Source: Leclercia adecarboxylata
Lineage (GTDB): Bacteria > Pseudomonadota > Gammaproteobacteria > Enterobacterales > Enterobacteriaceae
DNA length: 64,000 nucleotides
NCBI RefSeq assembly: GCF_006874705.1
Contig: NZ_CP035382.1
Span: 4,677,547 to 4,741,546 of the forward strand
Direction of reading: 5' to 3'
The notes beneath the pieces were generated by a model. It saw only the letters and a list, made by a program, of their open reading frames with translations, did not search any database and had not been told where the DNA came from. Below are positions 49,067 to 56,991 of the stretch, piece by piece. A program made the translations under genes and the position numbers. Numbering within the stretch: position 1 is the first letter of the stretch; every line of letters starts with the position of its first letter.

Positions 49067-52000
49067 TCAGGAGAAGGAGCCGGTACCGCGGGTCACAGTG
49101 ATAGTTGGCGCATAAATTGCCACTGTCGCATTACTGGAAGAAACGAAAATGCTTGCGTCGATACGTTGCCCGGTCAACCCAGTTACAGCATGACGTGCGG
49201 TGAACCAAAACCCGCCAACAGGAACGTCAAAAGTGAACGTGCGAACGTTCCCCGCGATAGTTAAGTTAACTGTACTCCCGACCGCGCCTGTAGTCCCCCG
49301 GACATATATCAACGCCTCCACGACGGCGTTTTTATTCAGCCCGTTATTGCTGGAGTCGGTGTATGCCATGGCTACACTGGTAGAAACGGCATTGTTAGAC
49401 CGGTTGCTGGAATCGGGATACACCCCTGTGTTGGCGACATCCCCAATGAAAGATGTCGCTTCAACCGTGCCCTTAAAGCTCCCGCTGGTTGCTTCAACTC
49501 TGCCTCTGAAACTCCCGTCAGTGGCATAGATCGTCCCGCGAACAGTCACGCCGTTGAACGTGGCATACCCGGATTTATTGATATGCCAGCCTACATTGCC
49601 GGTCCCGTCCCAGTTGCTGGACTGGATGTAATTCCCGATCTTGCCGTTGTCGATAGAACCGTCCTGGATGAACACCGAACGCATGAACATCTGGCCGCCG
49701 GTCGAAGCAAAAACCAGCTCCTGCCCGTTCGTCGTCGGGTTATAAACCGCGAACGTATCGGCAGAAATCAGGAAGTTTGAGGCCCCTGCACCGTCAATGC
49801 CCAGCTGGATACCCGCAATGCGTTTAACACCGTTGGCCTCCACCTGGACTTTAACGCCCCACTGGGCCGAGAGCTTGCCGTTGATATCAACAACAGCCTG
49901 GCTGGTCGTCTGGACGTTAGCGTTGGTTTGCCCAATCGACGCAGTCACCTGCTGGATACTGGTCGCCGTGGCGCTCTCCAGATCCGTAACAGCTTTATCA
50001 ATGCGCGTAATGGCGGCGGCGTTGGTCTGGCCGTTTTGTTCAACCGTGGCCTTAAGCGTCGTGACCTGTTCGGCTACAGCGCTTGTGGCATCCGCGGCGG
50101 TCTTCCGGGTCTCGGTAATATCGGCCTGCGTTTTGGTTTCGCCAACGGCAAACGTGACGCGCTGATCCGAAAACGCAAAGAAGTTGGCAATGGCGTTGCT
50201 GACGCTGCCGACAATGCCTGCGTCGCGGCTGGCCGTGTTACCGTCCACATCCACTTTCAGGCTGTCGATACGACGCCCCAGCGCGGAGTCACCATCCGTA
50301 CGGGCCATGGTTTCCGTGCTGATATCCGCCGTGTTCTGGTCGGTTGTGGCTTTAACCGCAGCCAGTGCGGTGGTCTGCGCCTTATTGTTATCAGCAACGG
50401 CTTTGGTGACCGTAGTGATATCAGCGGTGTTTTTGCCGACGGTAACCTGCAGTCCCGAAAGCGTGGTGGCCTGAGCCTCCTGCTCAGTTGTCAGCGTAGC
50501 CAGCTCCTGCGTTACAGATGCCTGGTTAGTGTTAACGGTCGATTCCAGTTTCTTCCGCTCTGTCACCTCCGCTTCCTGCGCCGTGATGCGCGCCTGGCGT
50601 TCGGTGTACAGCAGACCCGATGCCAGTTTTGACGGGTCGTCACCGGCATAGCCGCCCCGGATCTGAGTCGCCAGCGTCTCGCGCGCTGTGGCTTCCGCCT
50701 GGTCGCCAGCGACACGGGCAGTCGTTTCCGCCTGCAGTGCCGCCATACCCGCGCCGGGAGTAGGCCGTCCGAGCGCCACCCAGTCAATCAGGAAAAAATT
50801 CGTCGCATCCTGCTTAGTGGACAGATCAAGCCTGAACTGATTCATCGTGGTTTCAGTCAGCCAGGGGATATTGTCGAACTCCAGCGTGGCGATCCCGTTA
50901 GCGTCGTATGCAGGCTCGGCGACAGTGAGCATGTTGGTGTCGTTAAAGCCACCGGTACCCCGCCATCGCAGCTGCCCCGCCCAGCCCGGTGCCCCGAACT
51001 TCCTTATGCGCAGTTTAACAAAGCGATAGGACGAGGAGTTAACACCCAGTGAACCGGGAGACGCCACCCACGGATCGGTGGCATGGTTCGCCGGGCGGAT
51101 CCAACCGTCAACAATCGTCGGGCTCCCGTTCCCGGTCCAGCCCTCTACCGTCGAATCGAAGTACCAGATTTTGGCCGGGTCGAACTGCGACCCGGTGCCT
51201 GCAGAAATCTGCCCAATCTGCTGCGCCAGTGACTCCGTAGTGGTCTGGATCGTCTGATTAACGTTACTGATATCCGCGACGCGCTCGTTCTTCTCGGTCA
51301 GCAGCGCCTGGGCGCGCGCCGTTGCCTCGTCGGTGATGGCTTTCTTACGGTCCGTGACCTCCTGTGCCAGGCCTGCTTTGGTTGCCGCCGATTCAGTCGT
51401 GACTTTGCTGATGTCGTCGCGCGCTGACTGAATATCGTCGCTGAGATCGGCGATATCCGCGGTGAGTTCCTTATACGCGTCTGTCTGTTTGATCTGGTTG
51501 TCGATATCCACCAGATAATCAGCTGCAACCGAGCTGCTGCTGCCCTGAATGAAGTCAGTCCAGGCCGACTGGTTACCGGTACGGTCGATAAGGCGCGCAC
51601 GGTACCAGAATCCCACCCCGGCTTTCAGGCCCAGCTGCTGATACATGTGTTGCGGATACGGCACATCCGTAAGCAACATCGCATTCGTGCCGGCAGCATC
51701 CGTGGAATACTGAATCTCGGTCTGCAGGGTATCCGCTGTATTTGCAGGAAAATCCCAGTCCAGCTGAACGCCCCAGAGTAAAGGCGTGGTCCGAAAGTTA
51801 ATGGGTACCGGCGGTGCCCCCGTTTTACCTGTTAACGTGACCTCAAGCGATGTGGCCCAGCTCGAGGAAATCTCGGCTGCATTGATGGCCCGGACGCGCA
51901 CAAGATAGCGACCGGCATAAATGGCAGCCACCTCAAACGAGGTGGTGGAGCTGCGCGGTACGTTTACCCAGTTCCCGTCATTGCGGCGCCACTGAGCCTC

Positions 52001-53971
52001 ATAGGCAATGGCATTCGGTGCCGGGTCCCAGCTGGCGCGCATGGTTTCGATGCTGATGCCCTGATTCACCATCGAGTAGGAGCTGATAATTATATTTACC
52101 GGCGCAAACTGATTGCCGGGAGGGATCACGCTTACCGGACGCTGGTCAATGATGGCACCAGTATCGATGCGGGCATACTTATCCGGATCGTGAGCCGCGC
52201 CGGTAACAGTAAACGTTCCGTCGTTATTGTCGCTGATGCTGATCACCCGGTACTGCTGGGCATACAGCTCATCGGATTCCGCCACCCAGACACTTTCCGC
52301 CTGCGGCGTTTCACTGTAGGCAGTGCTGACCGTTACTGCTTTTCCGTTCACAGCCTGGATTGTACGGGCCTGAGATGCACCGGACGGAAGGTTAATAATA
52401 AGTCGGTGACCTGCCTTCGCATCCGGAGCACGATCCAAGGTGATCACCCGGCCATTCACTGCACTGATGCGCCCGCCTGTAACCTTACCGGACAGCATTT
52501 CATCAGCTACGGCGATGATGTACCCGGGCTGCGGTATGTTGCCATCCAGACCAACATCAAACGATACGACTCGATCCTTGTTGTTTGTAAGAATGCCCCA
52601 GCGGCCTTTGCGGTTCGCCTCAGACTGGCCGGTACAGCCAATAGCCGTCATTTCGAGCTGATTAAATCCGTAACGCGCCACCAGCGCCTGCTCAAATACC
52701 GGCTCCATCGCATCTGCATAGGCGTTCGAGGGATCGGACCAGGAGACGAGAGCTGTGGTATAGCGCGTTTTGGCCGTGCTGCTGGAGTAAGTAAATCGGC
52801 CATCAACTACGTTAGCGCGGGTGTAGCTGTAATCCACATCCCGCGGCATATCCGCCAGGGCAACAATCTGATCGCCGCCCCAGTAAGTCATGCCCCGGAA
52901 GATGGCCGCAAAATCCCGGAGAACGGTATAGGCGTCGTTCCGGTCCTGAATGTATACATTGCAGATATAACGCGGCTCGGTCCCGCTGCCGCCCTTACCG
53001 TCTGGCACCAGCTGATCGCAATACTGAGCCACCTGGTACAGCGTCCATTTGTCGATGTTCGCCGCGGTGAGCCGGTGACCCAGACCGAACCGGTCAGAAA
53101 CCACCAGATCGTAAAAAATCCACGCCGGGTTATCGGTCCACGCCCACTTAAACGATCCGGTCCAGGTGCCGGTGTATGTGCGGGTTTCCGGGTTGTAGGT
53201 ATCAGGTACGCGGATGACACGTCCGCGCGGCTCGCAGGAGATCTGCGGGATAGAGCCATTAAACTGGCTTGAGTCGAATTCGATGTACAGCAGCGCGGTG
53301 TTCGGGTAACGCAGTTTGGCATCGATCACTTCGGTGAAGCTCTGCAGCGTCATCGTGTCGCCAATCTTCGCGCTGTTTGCATCAGCGGTGATTTTGCGCA
53401 GGCGAATGGTCCAGCCGCTGCCCGCCTGTGGAAGATCGATACGGTGGCTGCGCTCATAACCGGATGTTGTTTTCCCGGTCACGCTGGTATTCAGCACCGT
53501 CTGCCAGGTGCCGCCGTCGGTCTGCAGGTCAATCGCGTAGTTAATCGAGTACCCGACCAGATCGCCGTCGTTCTCCTGTTTGAACAGCGAGGGCCATTTC
53601 AGGCGCAAGCGTACCGCTGACAGTTGGGTATTGGTAAACGTGCGCGTCCAGGCGGTGGCGCTTGATACTTCGGTACCAACGGTAATTTCGTTTTCAGTCC
53701 CGGGTATTCCCTGAATGTATTGCTGCGCCTGAGTTCCAGAACGAAATTCCCACGCCACGCCGCTGAAGTTTTGCGAGCCGTCTGCGTTCTCAAGCGGCGT
53801 GCCATCGAGATAAATATTTTTGCCGGAGAGCTGACCGGAAAACTCCCCTTCTCCCAGCGCTATCAGGATTTTGGCCTTCGCTACAGACTGGAGATCGTCT
53901 GGCTGTTCGGTGGGAGTGCGGGAACTGGAGCCGCCGCCCTTGCGGCCACGGATAGCGGTTGCGTTTACCAT
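49067..53971 (-). CDS. Tail tip / host specificity protein J
   Basis: 1634 residues, longer than lambda J (1132). The N-terminal part (about 1-600) forms the tail hub with typical J sequence (LIALGEGEFSGQLSGKNIYLDGTPL). Fibronectin-III-like modules lie at about 640-850, then a coiled-coil region at about 860-920, a jelly-roll-like insert at about 940-1060, long Ala/Thr/Gln coiled coils at about 1070-1330, and a DUF1983-type segment (QWGVKVQVEANGVKRIAGIQLG, about 1385). The C-terminal 150 residues vary between phages and probably contact the receptor. Confidence 0.93.
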   Translation of the reverse strand: MVNATAIRGRKGGGSSSRTPTEQPDDLQSVAKAKILIALGEGEFSGQLSGKNIYLDGTPLENADGSQNFSGVAWEFRSGTQAQQYIQGIPGTENEITVGTEVSSATAWTRTFTNTQLSAVRLRLKWPSLFKQENDGDLVGYSINYAIDLQTDGGTWQTVLNTSVTGKTTSGYERSHRIDLPQAGSGWTIRLRKITADANSAKIGDTMTLQSFTEVIDAKLRYPNTALLYIEFDSSQFNGSIPQISCEPRGRVIRVPDTYNPETRTYTGTWTGSFKWAWTDNPAWIFYDLVVSDRFGLGHRLTAANIDKWTLYQVAQYCDQLVPDGKGGSGTEPRYICNVYIQDRNDAYTVLRDFAAIFRGMTYWGGDQIVALADMPRDVDYSYTRANVVDGRFTYSSSTAKTRYTTALVSWSDPSNAYADAMEPVFEQALVARYGFNQLEMTAIGCTGQSEANRKGRWGILTNNKDRVVSFDVGLDGNIPQPGYIIAVADEMLSGKVTGGRISAVNGRVITLDRAPDAKAGHRLIINLPSGASQARTIQAVNGKAVTVSTAYSETPQAESVWVAESDELYAQQYRVISISDNNDGTFTVTGAAHDPDKYARIDTGAIIDQRPVSVIPPGNQFAPVNIIISSYSMVNQGISIETMRASWDPAPNAIAYEAQWRRNDGNWVNVPRSSTTSFEVAAIYAGRYLVRVRAINAAEISSSWATSLEVTLTGKTGAPPVPINFRTTPLLWGVQLDWDFPANTADTLQTEIQYSTDAAGTNAMLLTDVPYPQHMYQQLGLKAGVGFWYRARLIDRTGNQSAWTDFIQGSSSSVAADYLVDIDNQIKQTDAYKELTADIADLSDDIQSARDDISKVTTESAATKAGLAQEVTDRKKAITDEATARAQALLTEKNERVADISNVNQTIQTTTESLAQQIGQISAGTGSQFDPAKIWYFDSTVEGWTGNGSPTIVDGWIRPANHATDPWVASPGSLGVNSSSYRFVKLRIRKFGAPGWAGQLRWRGTGGFNDTNMLTVAEPAYDANGIATLEFDNIPWLTETTMNQFRLDLSTKQDATNFFLIDWVALGRPTPGAGMAALQAETTARVAGDQAEATARETLATQIRGGYAGDDPSKLASGLLYTERQARITAQEAEVTERKKLESTVNTNQASVTQELATLTTEQEAQATTLSGLQVTVGKNTADITTVTKAVADNNKAQTTALAAVKATTDQNTADISTETMARTDGDSALGRRIDSLKVDVDGNTASRDAGIVGSVSNAIANFFAFSDQRVTFAVGETKTQADITETRKTAADATSAVAEQVTTLKATVEQNGQTNAAAITRIDKAVTDLESATATSIQQVTASIGQTNANVQTTSQAVVDINGKLSAQWGVKVQVEANGVKRIAGIQLGIDGAGASNFLISADTFAVYNPTTNGQELVFASTGGQMFMRSVFIQDGSIDNGKIGNYIQSSNWDGTGNVGWHINKSGYATFNGVTVRGTIYATDGSFRGRVEATSGSFKGTVEATSFIGDVANTGVYPDSSNRSNNAVSTSVAMAYTDSSNNGLNKNAVVEALIYVRGTTGAVGSTVNLTIAGNVRTFTFDVPVGGFWFTARHAVTGLTGQRIDASIFVSSSNATVAIYAPTITVTRGTGSFS

Positions 53972-53982
53972 ATTGCGCCCAT

Positions 53983-54005
53983 AAAAAAAGCCACCCGGAG
54001 GCGGC
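53983..54005 (-). terminator. Terminator hairpin between I and J
   Basis: RNA from the minus strand can form GCCGCC-UCCG-GGUGGC with one G-U pair, followed by seven Us. It lies 11 bases before the J start codon and could limit J expression without antitermination. Confidence 0.75.
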
Positions 54006-54024
54006 CTGAATGAAAGGTTTATTT

Positions 54025-54612
54025 TTACTGCTGATCTTCGACGTAAATTCCGGCAGAAATAATTGCCCCGCCGATGCGCCGACGGCCATAAAGTAGCGGC
54101 ACCGGATACCCCTGTGCAGCTGTGTTCGTTACACTACCGAACGCATAGGAGGCTTTATTATCGGCATCCTGTTTGCTGGCAAGGCCAGGCACCTGCGGAG
54201 ATATCATTTGCATTACGCCCCCTACCGCCATTGCTGAACCAGCAGCAAACATCATGTTACTGGCGGCAATTCCAATGCCAGGCATCCAGATTGCGGCAGC
54301 TACTAGCGCGACTCCTAAAATCGTCTGGAGAACACCAGCTTTTTTACTTCCGATTACTACAGGAACAATCCGGATCACTTCACCGGAAACTGGAAATCCT
54401 AAATCATCAACGCCAATATTCTTTTTATCTCTATAAACAGCATATGTCAGCCCTCGGGCTTTGCTTGTGTTTAAGAATTTCTCGAAACCATTTATTGTTT
54501 TCGCAAGTGCATTAATGGCTTCAGCAGGGGTGCGAACCAGGCGGTGATGAACCTTCCCATATGTTTTACCCAGTATTCCGCTAAGCTCAATACGGGTCAT
54601 TACCTCTTGCAT
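54025..54612 (-). CDS. Tail assembly protein I
   Basis: 195 residues of the lambda TAP-I family. An N-terminal ubiquitin-like part (RIELSGILGKTYGK..HRLVRTPAEAINAL) is followed by a hydrophobic central segment (about 93-135) and a C-terminus ending GRRRIGGAIISAGIYVEDQQ. It acts with K in building the tail tip. GGAGGTGCT precedes the ATG. Confidence 0.9.
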   Translation of the reverse strand: MQEVMTRIELSGILGKTYGKVHHRLVRTPAEAINALAKTINGFEKFLNTSKARGLTYAVYRDKKNIGVDDLGFPVSGEVIRIVPVVIGSKKAGVLQTILGVALVAAAIWMPGIGIAASNMMFAAGSAMAVGGVMQMISPQVPGLASKQDADNKASYAFGSVTNTAAQGYPVPLLYGRRRIGGAIISAGIYVEDQQ

Positions 54613-54624
54613 AGCACCTCCAAA

Positions 54625-54647
54625 TAAAAAAACCGCCTAAGCGGTTT
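54625..54647 (-). terminator. Terminator after the exported moron gene
   Basis: AACCGC-TTAG-GCGGTT-type stem (minus strand AAACCGCTTAGGCGGTTT) followed by seven Ts, between the exported-protein gene and I. Confidence 0.85.
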
Positions 54648-54661
54648 GATATTATTAATGT

Positions 54662-55114
54662 TCAGGGCCTCATGTATTGAGAACTGAGTTTGGGTATACC
54701 TTTTTCAGCCCTGTTTTTATTAACATCCTTGAAAAACATTTTTTTGACGGGGATATCATAGCCGGCACTTGCACAGAGAGTTGAAATAACAGACTGGTCT
54801 ACGGGCTCACCGGTTTGTGAGTTAACATCGAAGGATGCCGCGATAAGCGTTCCATCTGCATTTTTACCTAAGAATGTCGCAAATAGTTGTTTTCCTGCAT
54901 ACGCTCCATATGAATTTTTACCATTAACATATCCACAATAGGTGAAAGTATTGTCAGGATATGGGTAATCCATATGGTAAAACTTTGCAGCTTCAGGGTC
55001 TTTCATCTCTTCCCTGATAACATCTTCTACTGCAGCTCTCTCATCTGCAGTAATTGGTCTAGCTTCAACGTGCATTCCAACAAATGCCAACATCAAAAGT
55101 GCTAAGCGTTTCAT
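54662..55114 (-). CDS. Exported hypothetical protein (moron) within tail operon
   Basis: 150 residues from the ATG with AAGGGGG upstream. A signal peptide (MKRLALLMLAFVGMHVEA) leads to a periplasmic domain with two cysteines (near YCGYVNGKN and STLCASAGY). The gene is AT-richer than its neighbours, sits between K and I where lambda has none, and has its own TG-extended -10 (TATCAT, about 55140) and terminator. These are the marks of a moron expressed from the lysogen. I recognise no family; it is similar in style to small phage-borne periplasmic proteins. Confidence 0.75.
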   Translation of the reverse strand: MKRLALLMLAFVGMHVEARPITADERAAVEDVIREEMKDPEAAKFYHMDYPYPDNTFTYCGYVNGKNSYGAYAGKQLFATFLGKNADGTLIAASFDVNSQTGEPVDQSVISTLCASAGYDIPVKKMFFKDVNKNRAEKGIPKLSSQYMRP

Positions 55115-55188
55115 TTTTCCCCCTTTACGTTTGAAGGTTAAATGATAACAGGCCAATCCCCTTTCAGAAATATGCCGACATAGATGAT

Positions 55189-55899
55189 TCATAATAGCGT
55201 TTTAAAACGTATAATCTTCATCGTTCTTTCCTGCCAGTATCCACCATACGGCACGCGCTGGCTCAGATGTCCATACATGTGGTGCAGCAGCATATTGCCC
55301 TCCAGCAGGATCCCCGCGTGGTTCCACTTATCAGCCTGGACCTGCATGATCACCATATCGCCGGGTTTCGGTGGCCCTTCGAATTCACGGAAGCCGCATT
55401 CATACCAGCAGTCCTGATAGAAGTTGTCAGGATAGTCGTTTTCCCACCAGGGATAATCCACCCGGTAATCGTGAAGCTCGATCCCGTGCGTTTGCCGGAA
55501 ATAACTCATTACCAGCCCCCAGCAGTCAAAGTGACCAAGAACAAACGGGCGCTCCAGCAGCGGCAATTCTCCGCGTGGCTGGATGGTGCGTAAATCCCCC
55601 TCCGGCCAGCTCACGATATGCCAGGGTAAAAGCGTTGCATCGCATTGCGCTTTATCCAGTTCGCTCGGCTGTGTCGTGGCGTCAGGGTGACTGTGAGCGA
55701 TGGCGATCACCGTGCCCCAGTCTTCAGCAGCTGCGTAGTCCTCGGGGCAAAGGACAAAAGTGTCCTCCGGGTTCGTGGCCAGATTGCGGCAGGGGAAATA
55801 TCGTTCTACCCGGCTCTTCTGCGCCACCACGCCGCAGCACTCGCGCGGATACTCCTGCGCAGCGTGCGCCATGATGGCCGCAACGATCTTTTTACGCAT
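55189..55899 (-). CDS. Tail tip assembly protein K (JAMM + NlpC/P60)
   Basis: 236 residues with two enzyme-like domains. The N-terminal JAMM/Mov34 domain has ECCG and the metal motif AHSHPDATTQPSELD (about 68-82). The C-terminal NlpC/P60 domain has the catalytic Cys in GHFDCWGLVM (about 125) and His in KWNHAGILL (about 194). K helps assemble the tip and may cut peptidoglycan or process tail proteins. It is one base from L. Confidence 0.92.
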   Translation of the reverse strand: MRKKIVAAIMAHAAQEYPRECCGVVAQKSRVERYFPCRNLATNPEDTFVLCPEDYAAAEDWGTVIAIAHSHPDATTQPSELDKAQCDATLLPWHIVSWPEGDLRTIQPRGELPLLERPFVLGHFDCWGLVMSYFRQTHGIELHDYRVDYPWWENDYPDNFYQDCWYECGFREFEGPPKPGDMVIMQVQADKWNHAGILLEGNMLLHHMYGHLSQRVPYGGYWQERTMKIIRFKTLL

Positions 55900-55900
55900 G

Positions 55901-56656
55901 CTAACTCCTGATCAACGAAGTACCCGGGAACCCGCCATGCGAAAGCTCGTTATTTTCGCCAAACCGGAGCTTGCAGGCTGTCAATGTCCCGTTACACTCA
56001 TCCAGTGATGGATCGCTTACCGGCTTGTTGTTTTTGTCGAAATAGCGCGTGCCGGCGTAATCGCAACCGTCTCCGGTACGGTATTTGTTGCGAATGCACC
56101 AGGTGCACAGGGAATGAAGCTGGCGCGTTGGGATCATCAGGCCCTGCAGATCCATCGGGCTGGAAAGCGTAAACTCAACCACCTCGTTGGTTTCACTGCT
56201 CTTTGCATCAATATAGAAAACCTTCAGCTTTTCCTGCGTTGGATCTGCCGTCGGGTTGCCGCCAGTGAAGTTTCTCGCATCGAGATATTTACCCAGCGTG
56301 TCGTGGATGCTCACCTTCGCCTGCAGCATATCGTCATAAGCCAGGCACAGCGCTGTGATAGAGCTGTCGAGGTTAGCTACCGATAATTTGGGTTGTGCGC
56401 TGCTTCCACTGGTAGAAGCCTCGATCCCCTCAATCTGACAGGGCCACGCTTTATACTCCTCCCCCTGCCACCAGATTGATTTTGCCGGCAGCTTATTCTC
56501 ATCCCCGCCGGCCGCGGTTATTTCCGCTTCAGTGTGCGCGAGGTTGTAGCTATGAAACCGCAACACCTCACCTGTACCAAATGCTGTGCCATCGACTTCA
56601 AACAACCTGACTTCATCGCCAGGCTCGAGCTTTTGATAATCTGCGTTTAGGCTCAT
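55901..56656 (-). CDS. Minor tail protein L
   Basis: 251 residues. The N-terminal half is a hub fold (about 1-150), and the C-terminal part has four cysteines in SLCTWCIRNKYRTGDGCDY and DECNGTLTAC, the pattern that holds the iron-sulfur cluster in lambda gpL. Start overlaps the stop of M by four bases. Confidence 0.92.
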   Translation of the reverse strand: MSLNADYQKLEPGDEVRLFEVDGTAFGTGEVLRFHSYNLAHTEAEITAAGGDENKLPAKSIWWQGEEYKAWPCQIEGIEASTSGSSAQPKLSVANLDSSITALCLAYDDMLQAKVSIHDTLGKYLDARNFTGGNPTADPTQEKLKVFYIDAKSSETNEVVEFTLSSPMDLQGLMIPTRQLHSLCTWCIRNKYRTGDGCDYAGTRYFDKNNKPVSDPSLDECNGTLTACKLRFGENNELSHGGFPGTSLIRS

Positions 56657-56991
56657 GGTTTAAATGCCTGTTCAAACGTTGCGGAAAGGTTGAAGAGTCC
56701 GGCGCCAATCGGAGTCGGCGTGTAGGTGTCGCAACGATATAGCCCCAGAGGCTCAAGCGGCGGGCGCCACTGAAAAGCCTTTACGCCCTGGTGGCGATCG
56801 AGAAAATCTTTAATCGCCCCGATATACGCTTCGGTACCGGTGAACTGGAGACTCCACTTTTGCGAGCGGGGATTAACCCCGTCTCCGGATACCTGCTGGT
56901 ACCCGTCACCGAACTGTGCGTTTCGACGGCGGAAACTCACCTCCTGCTCCGCATTGATGCGCGGGCACCAGTTGAATGTTTCAAGTGCCAT
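56653..56991 (-). CDS. Minor tail protein M
   Basis: 112 residues from the ATG that overlaps the tape-measure stop by one base. It matches lambda gpM: FNWCPRINAEQEVSFRRRNAQFGDGYQQ and GVKAFQWRPPLEPLGLYRC. It joins the tail tip ring to the tube. Confidence 0.9.
   Translation of the reverse strand: MALETFNWCPRINAEQEVSFRRRNAQFGDGYQQVSGDGVNPRSQKWSLQFTGTEAYIGAIKDFLDRHQGVKAFQWRPPLEPLGLYRCDTYTPTPIGAGLFNLSATFEQAFKP

Noticed and set aside
52190..53272. 360-codon plus-strand frame in J
   Set aside because: Antisense to J; no phage gene family is recognisable.
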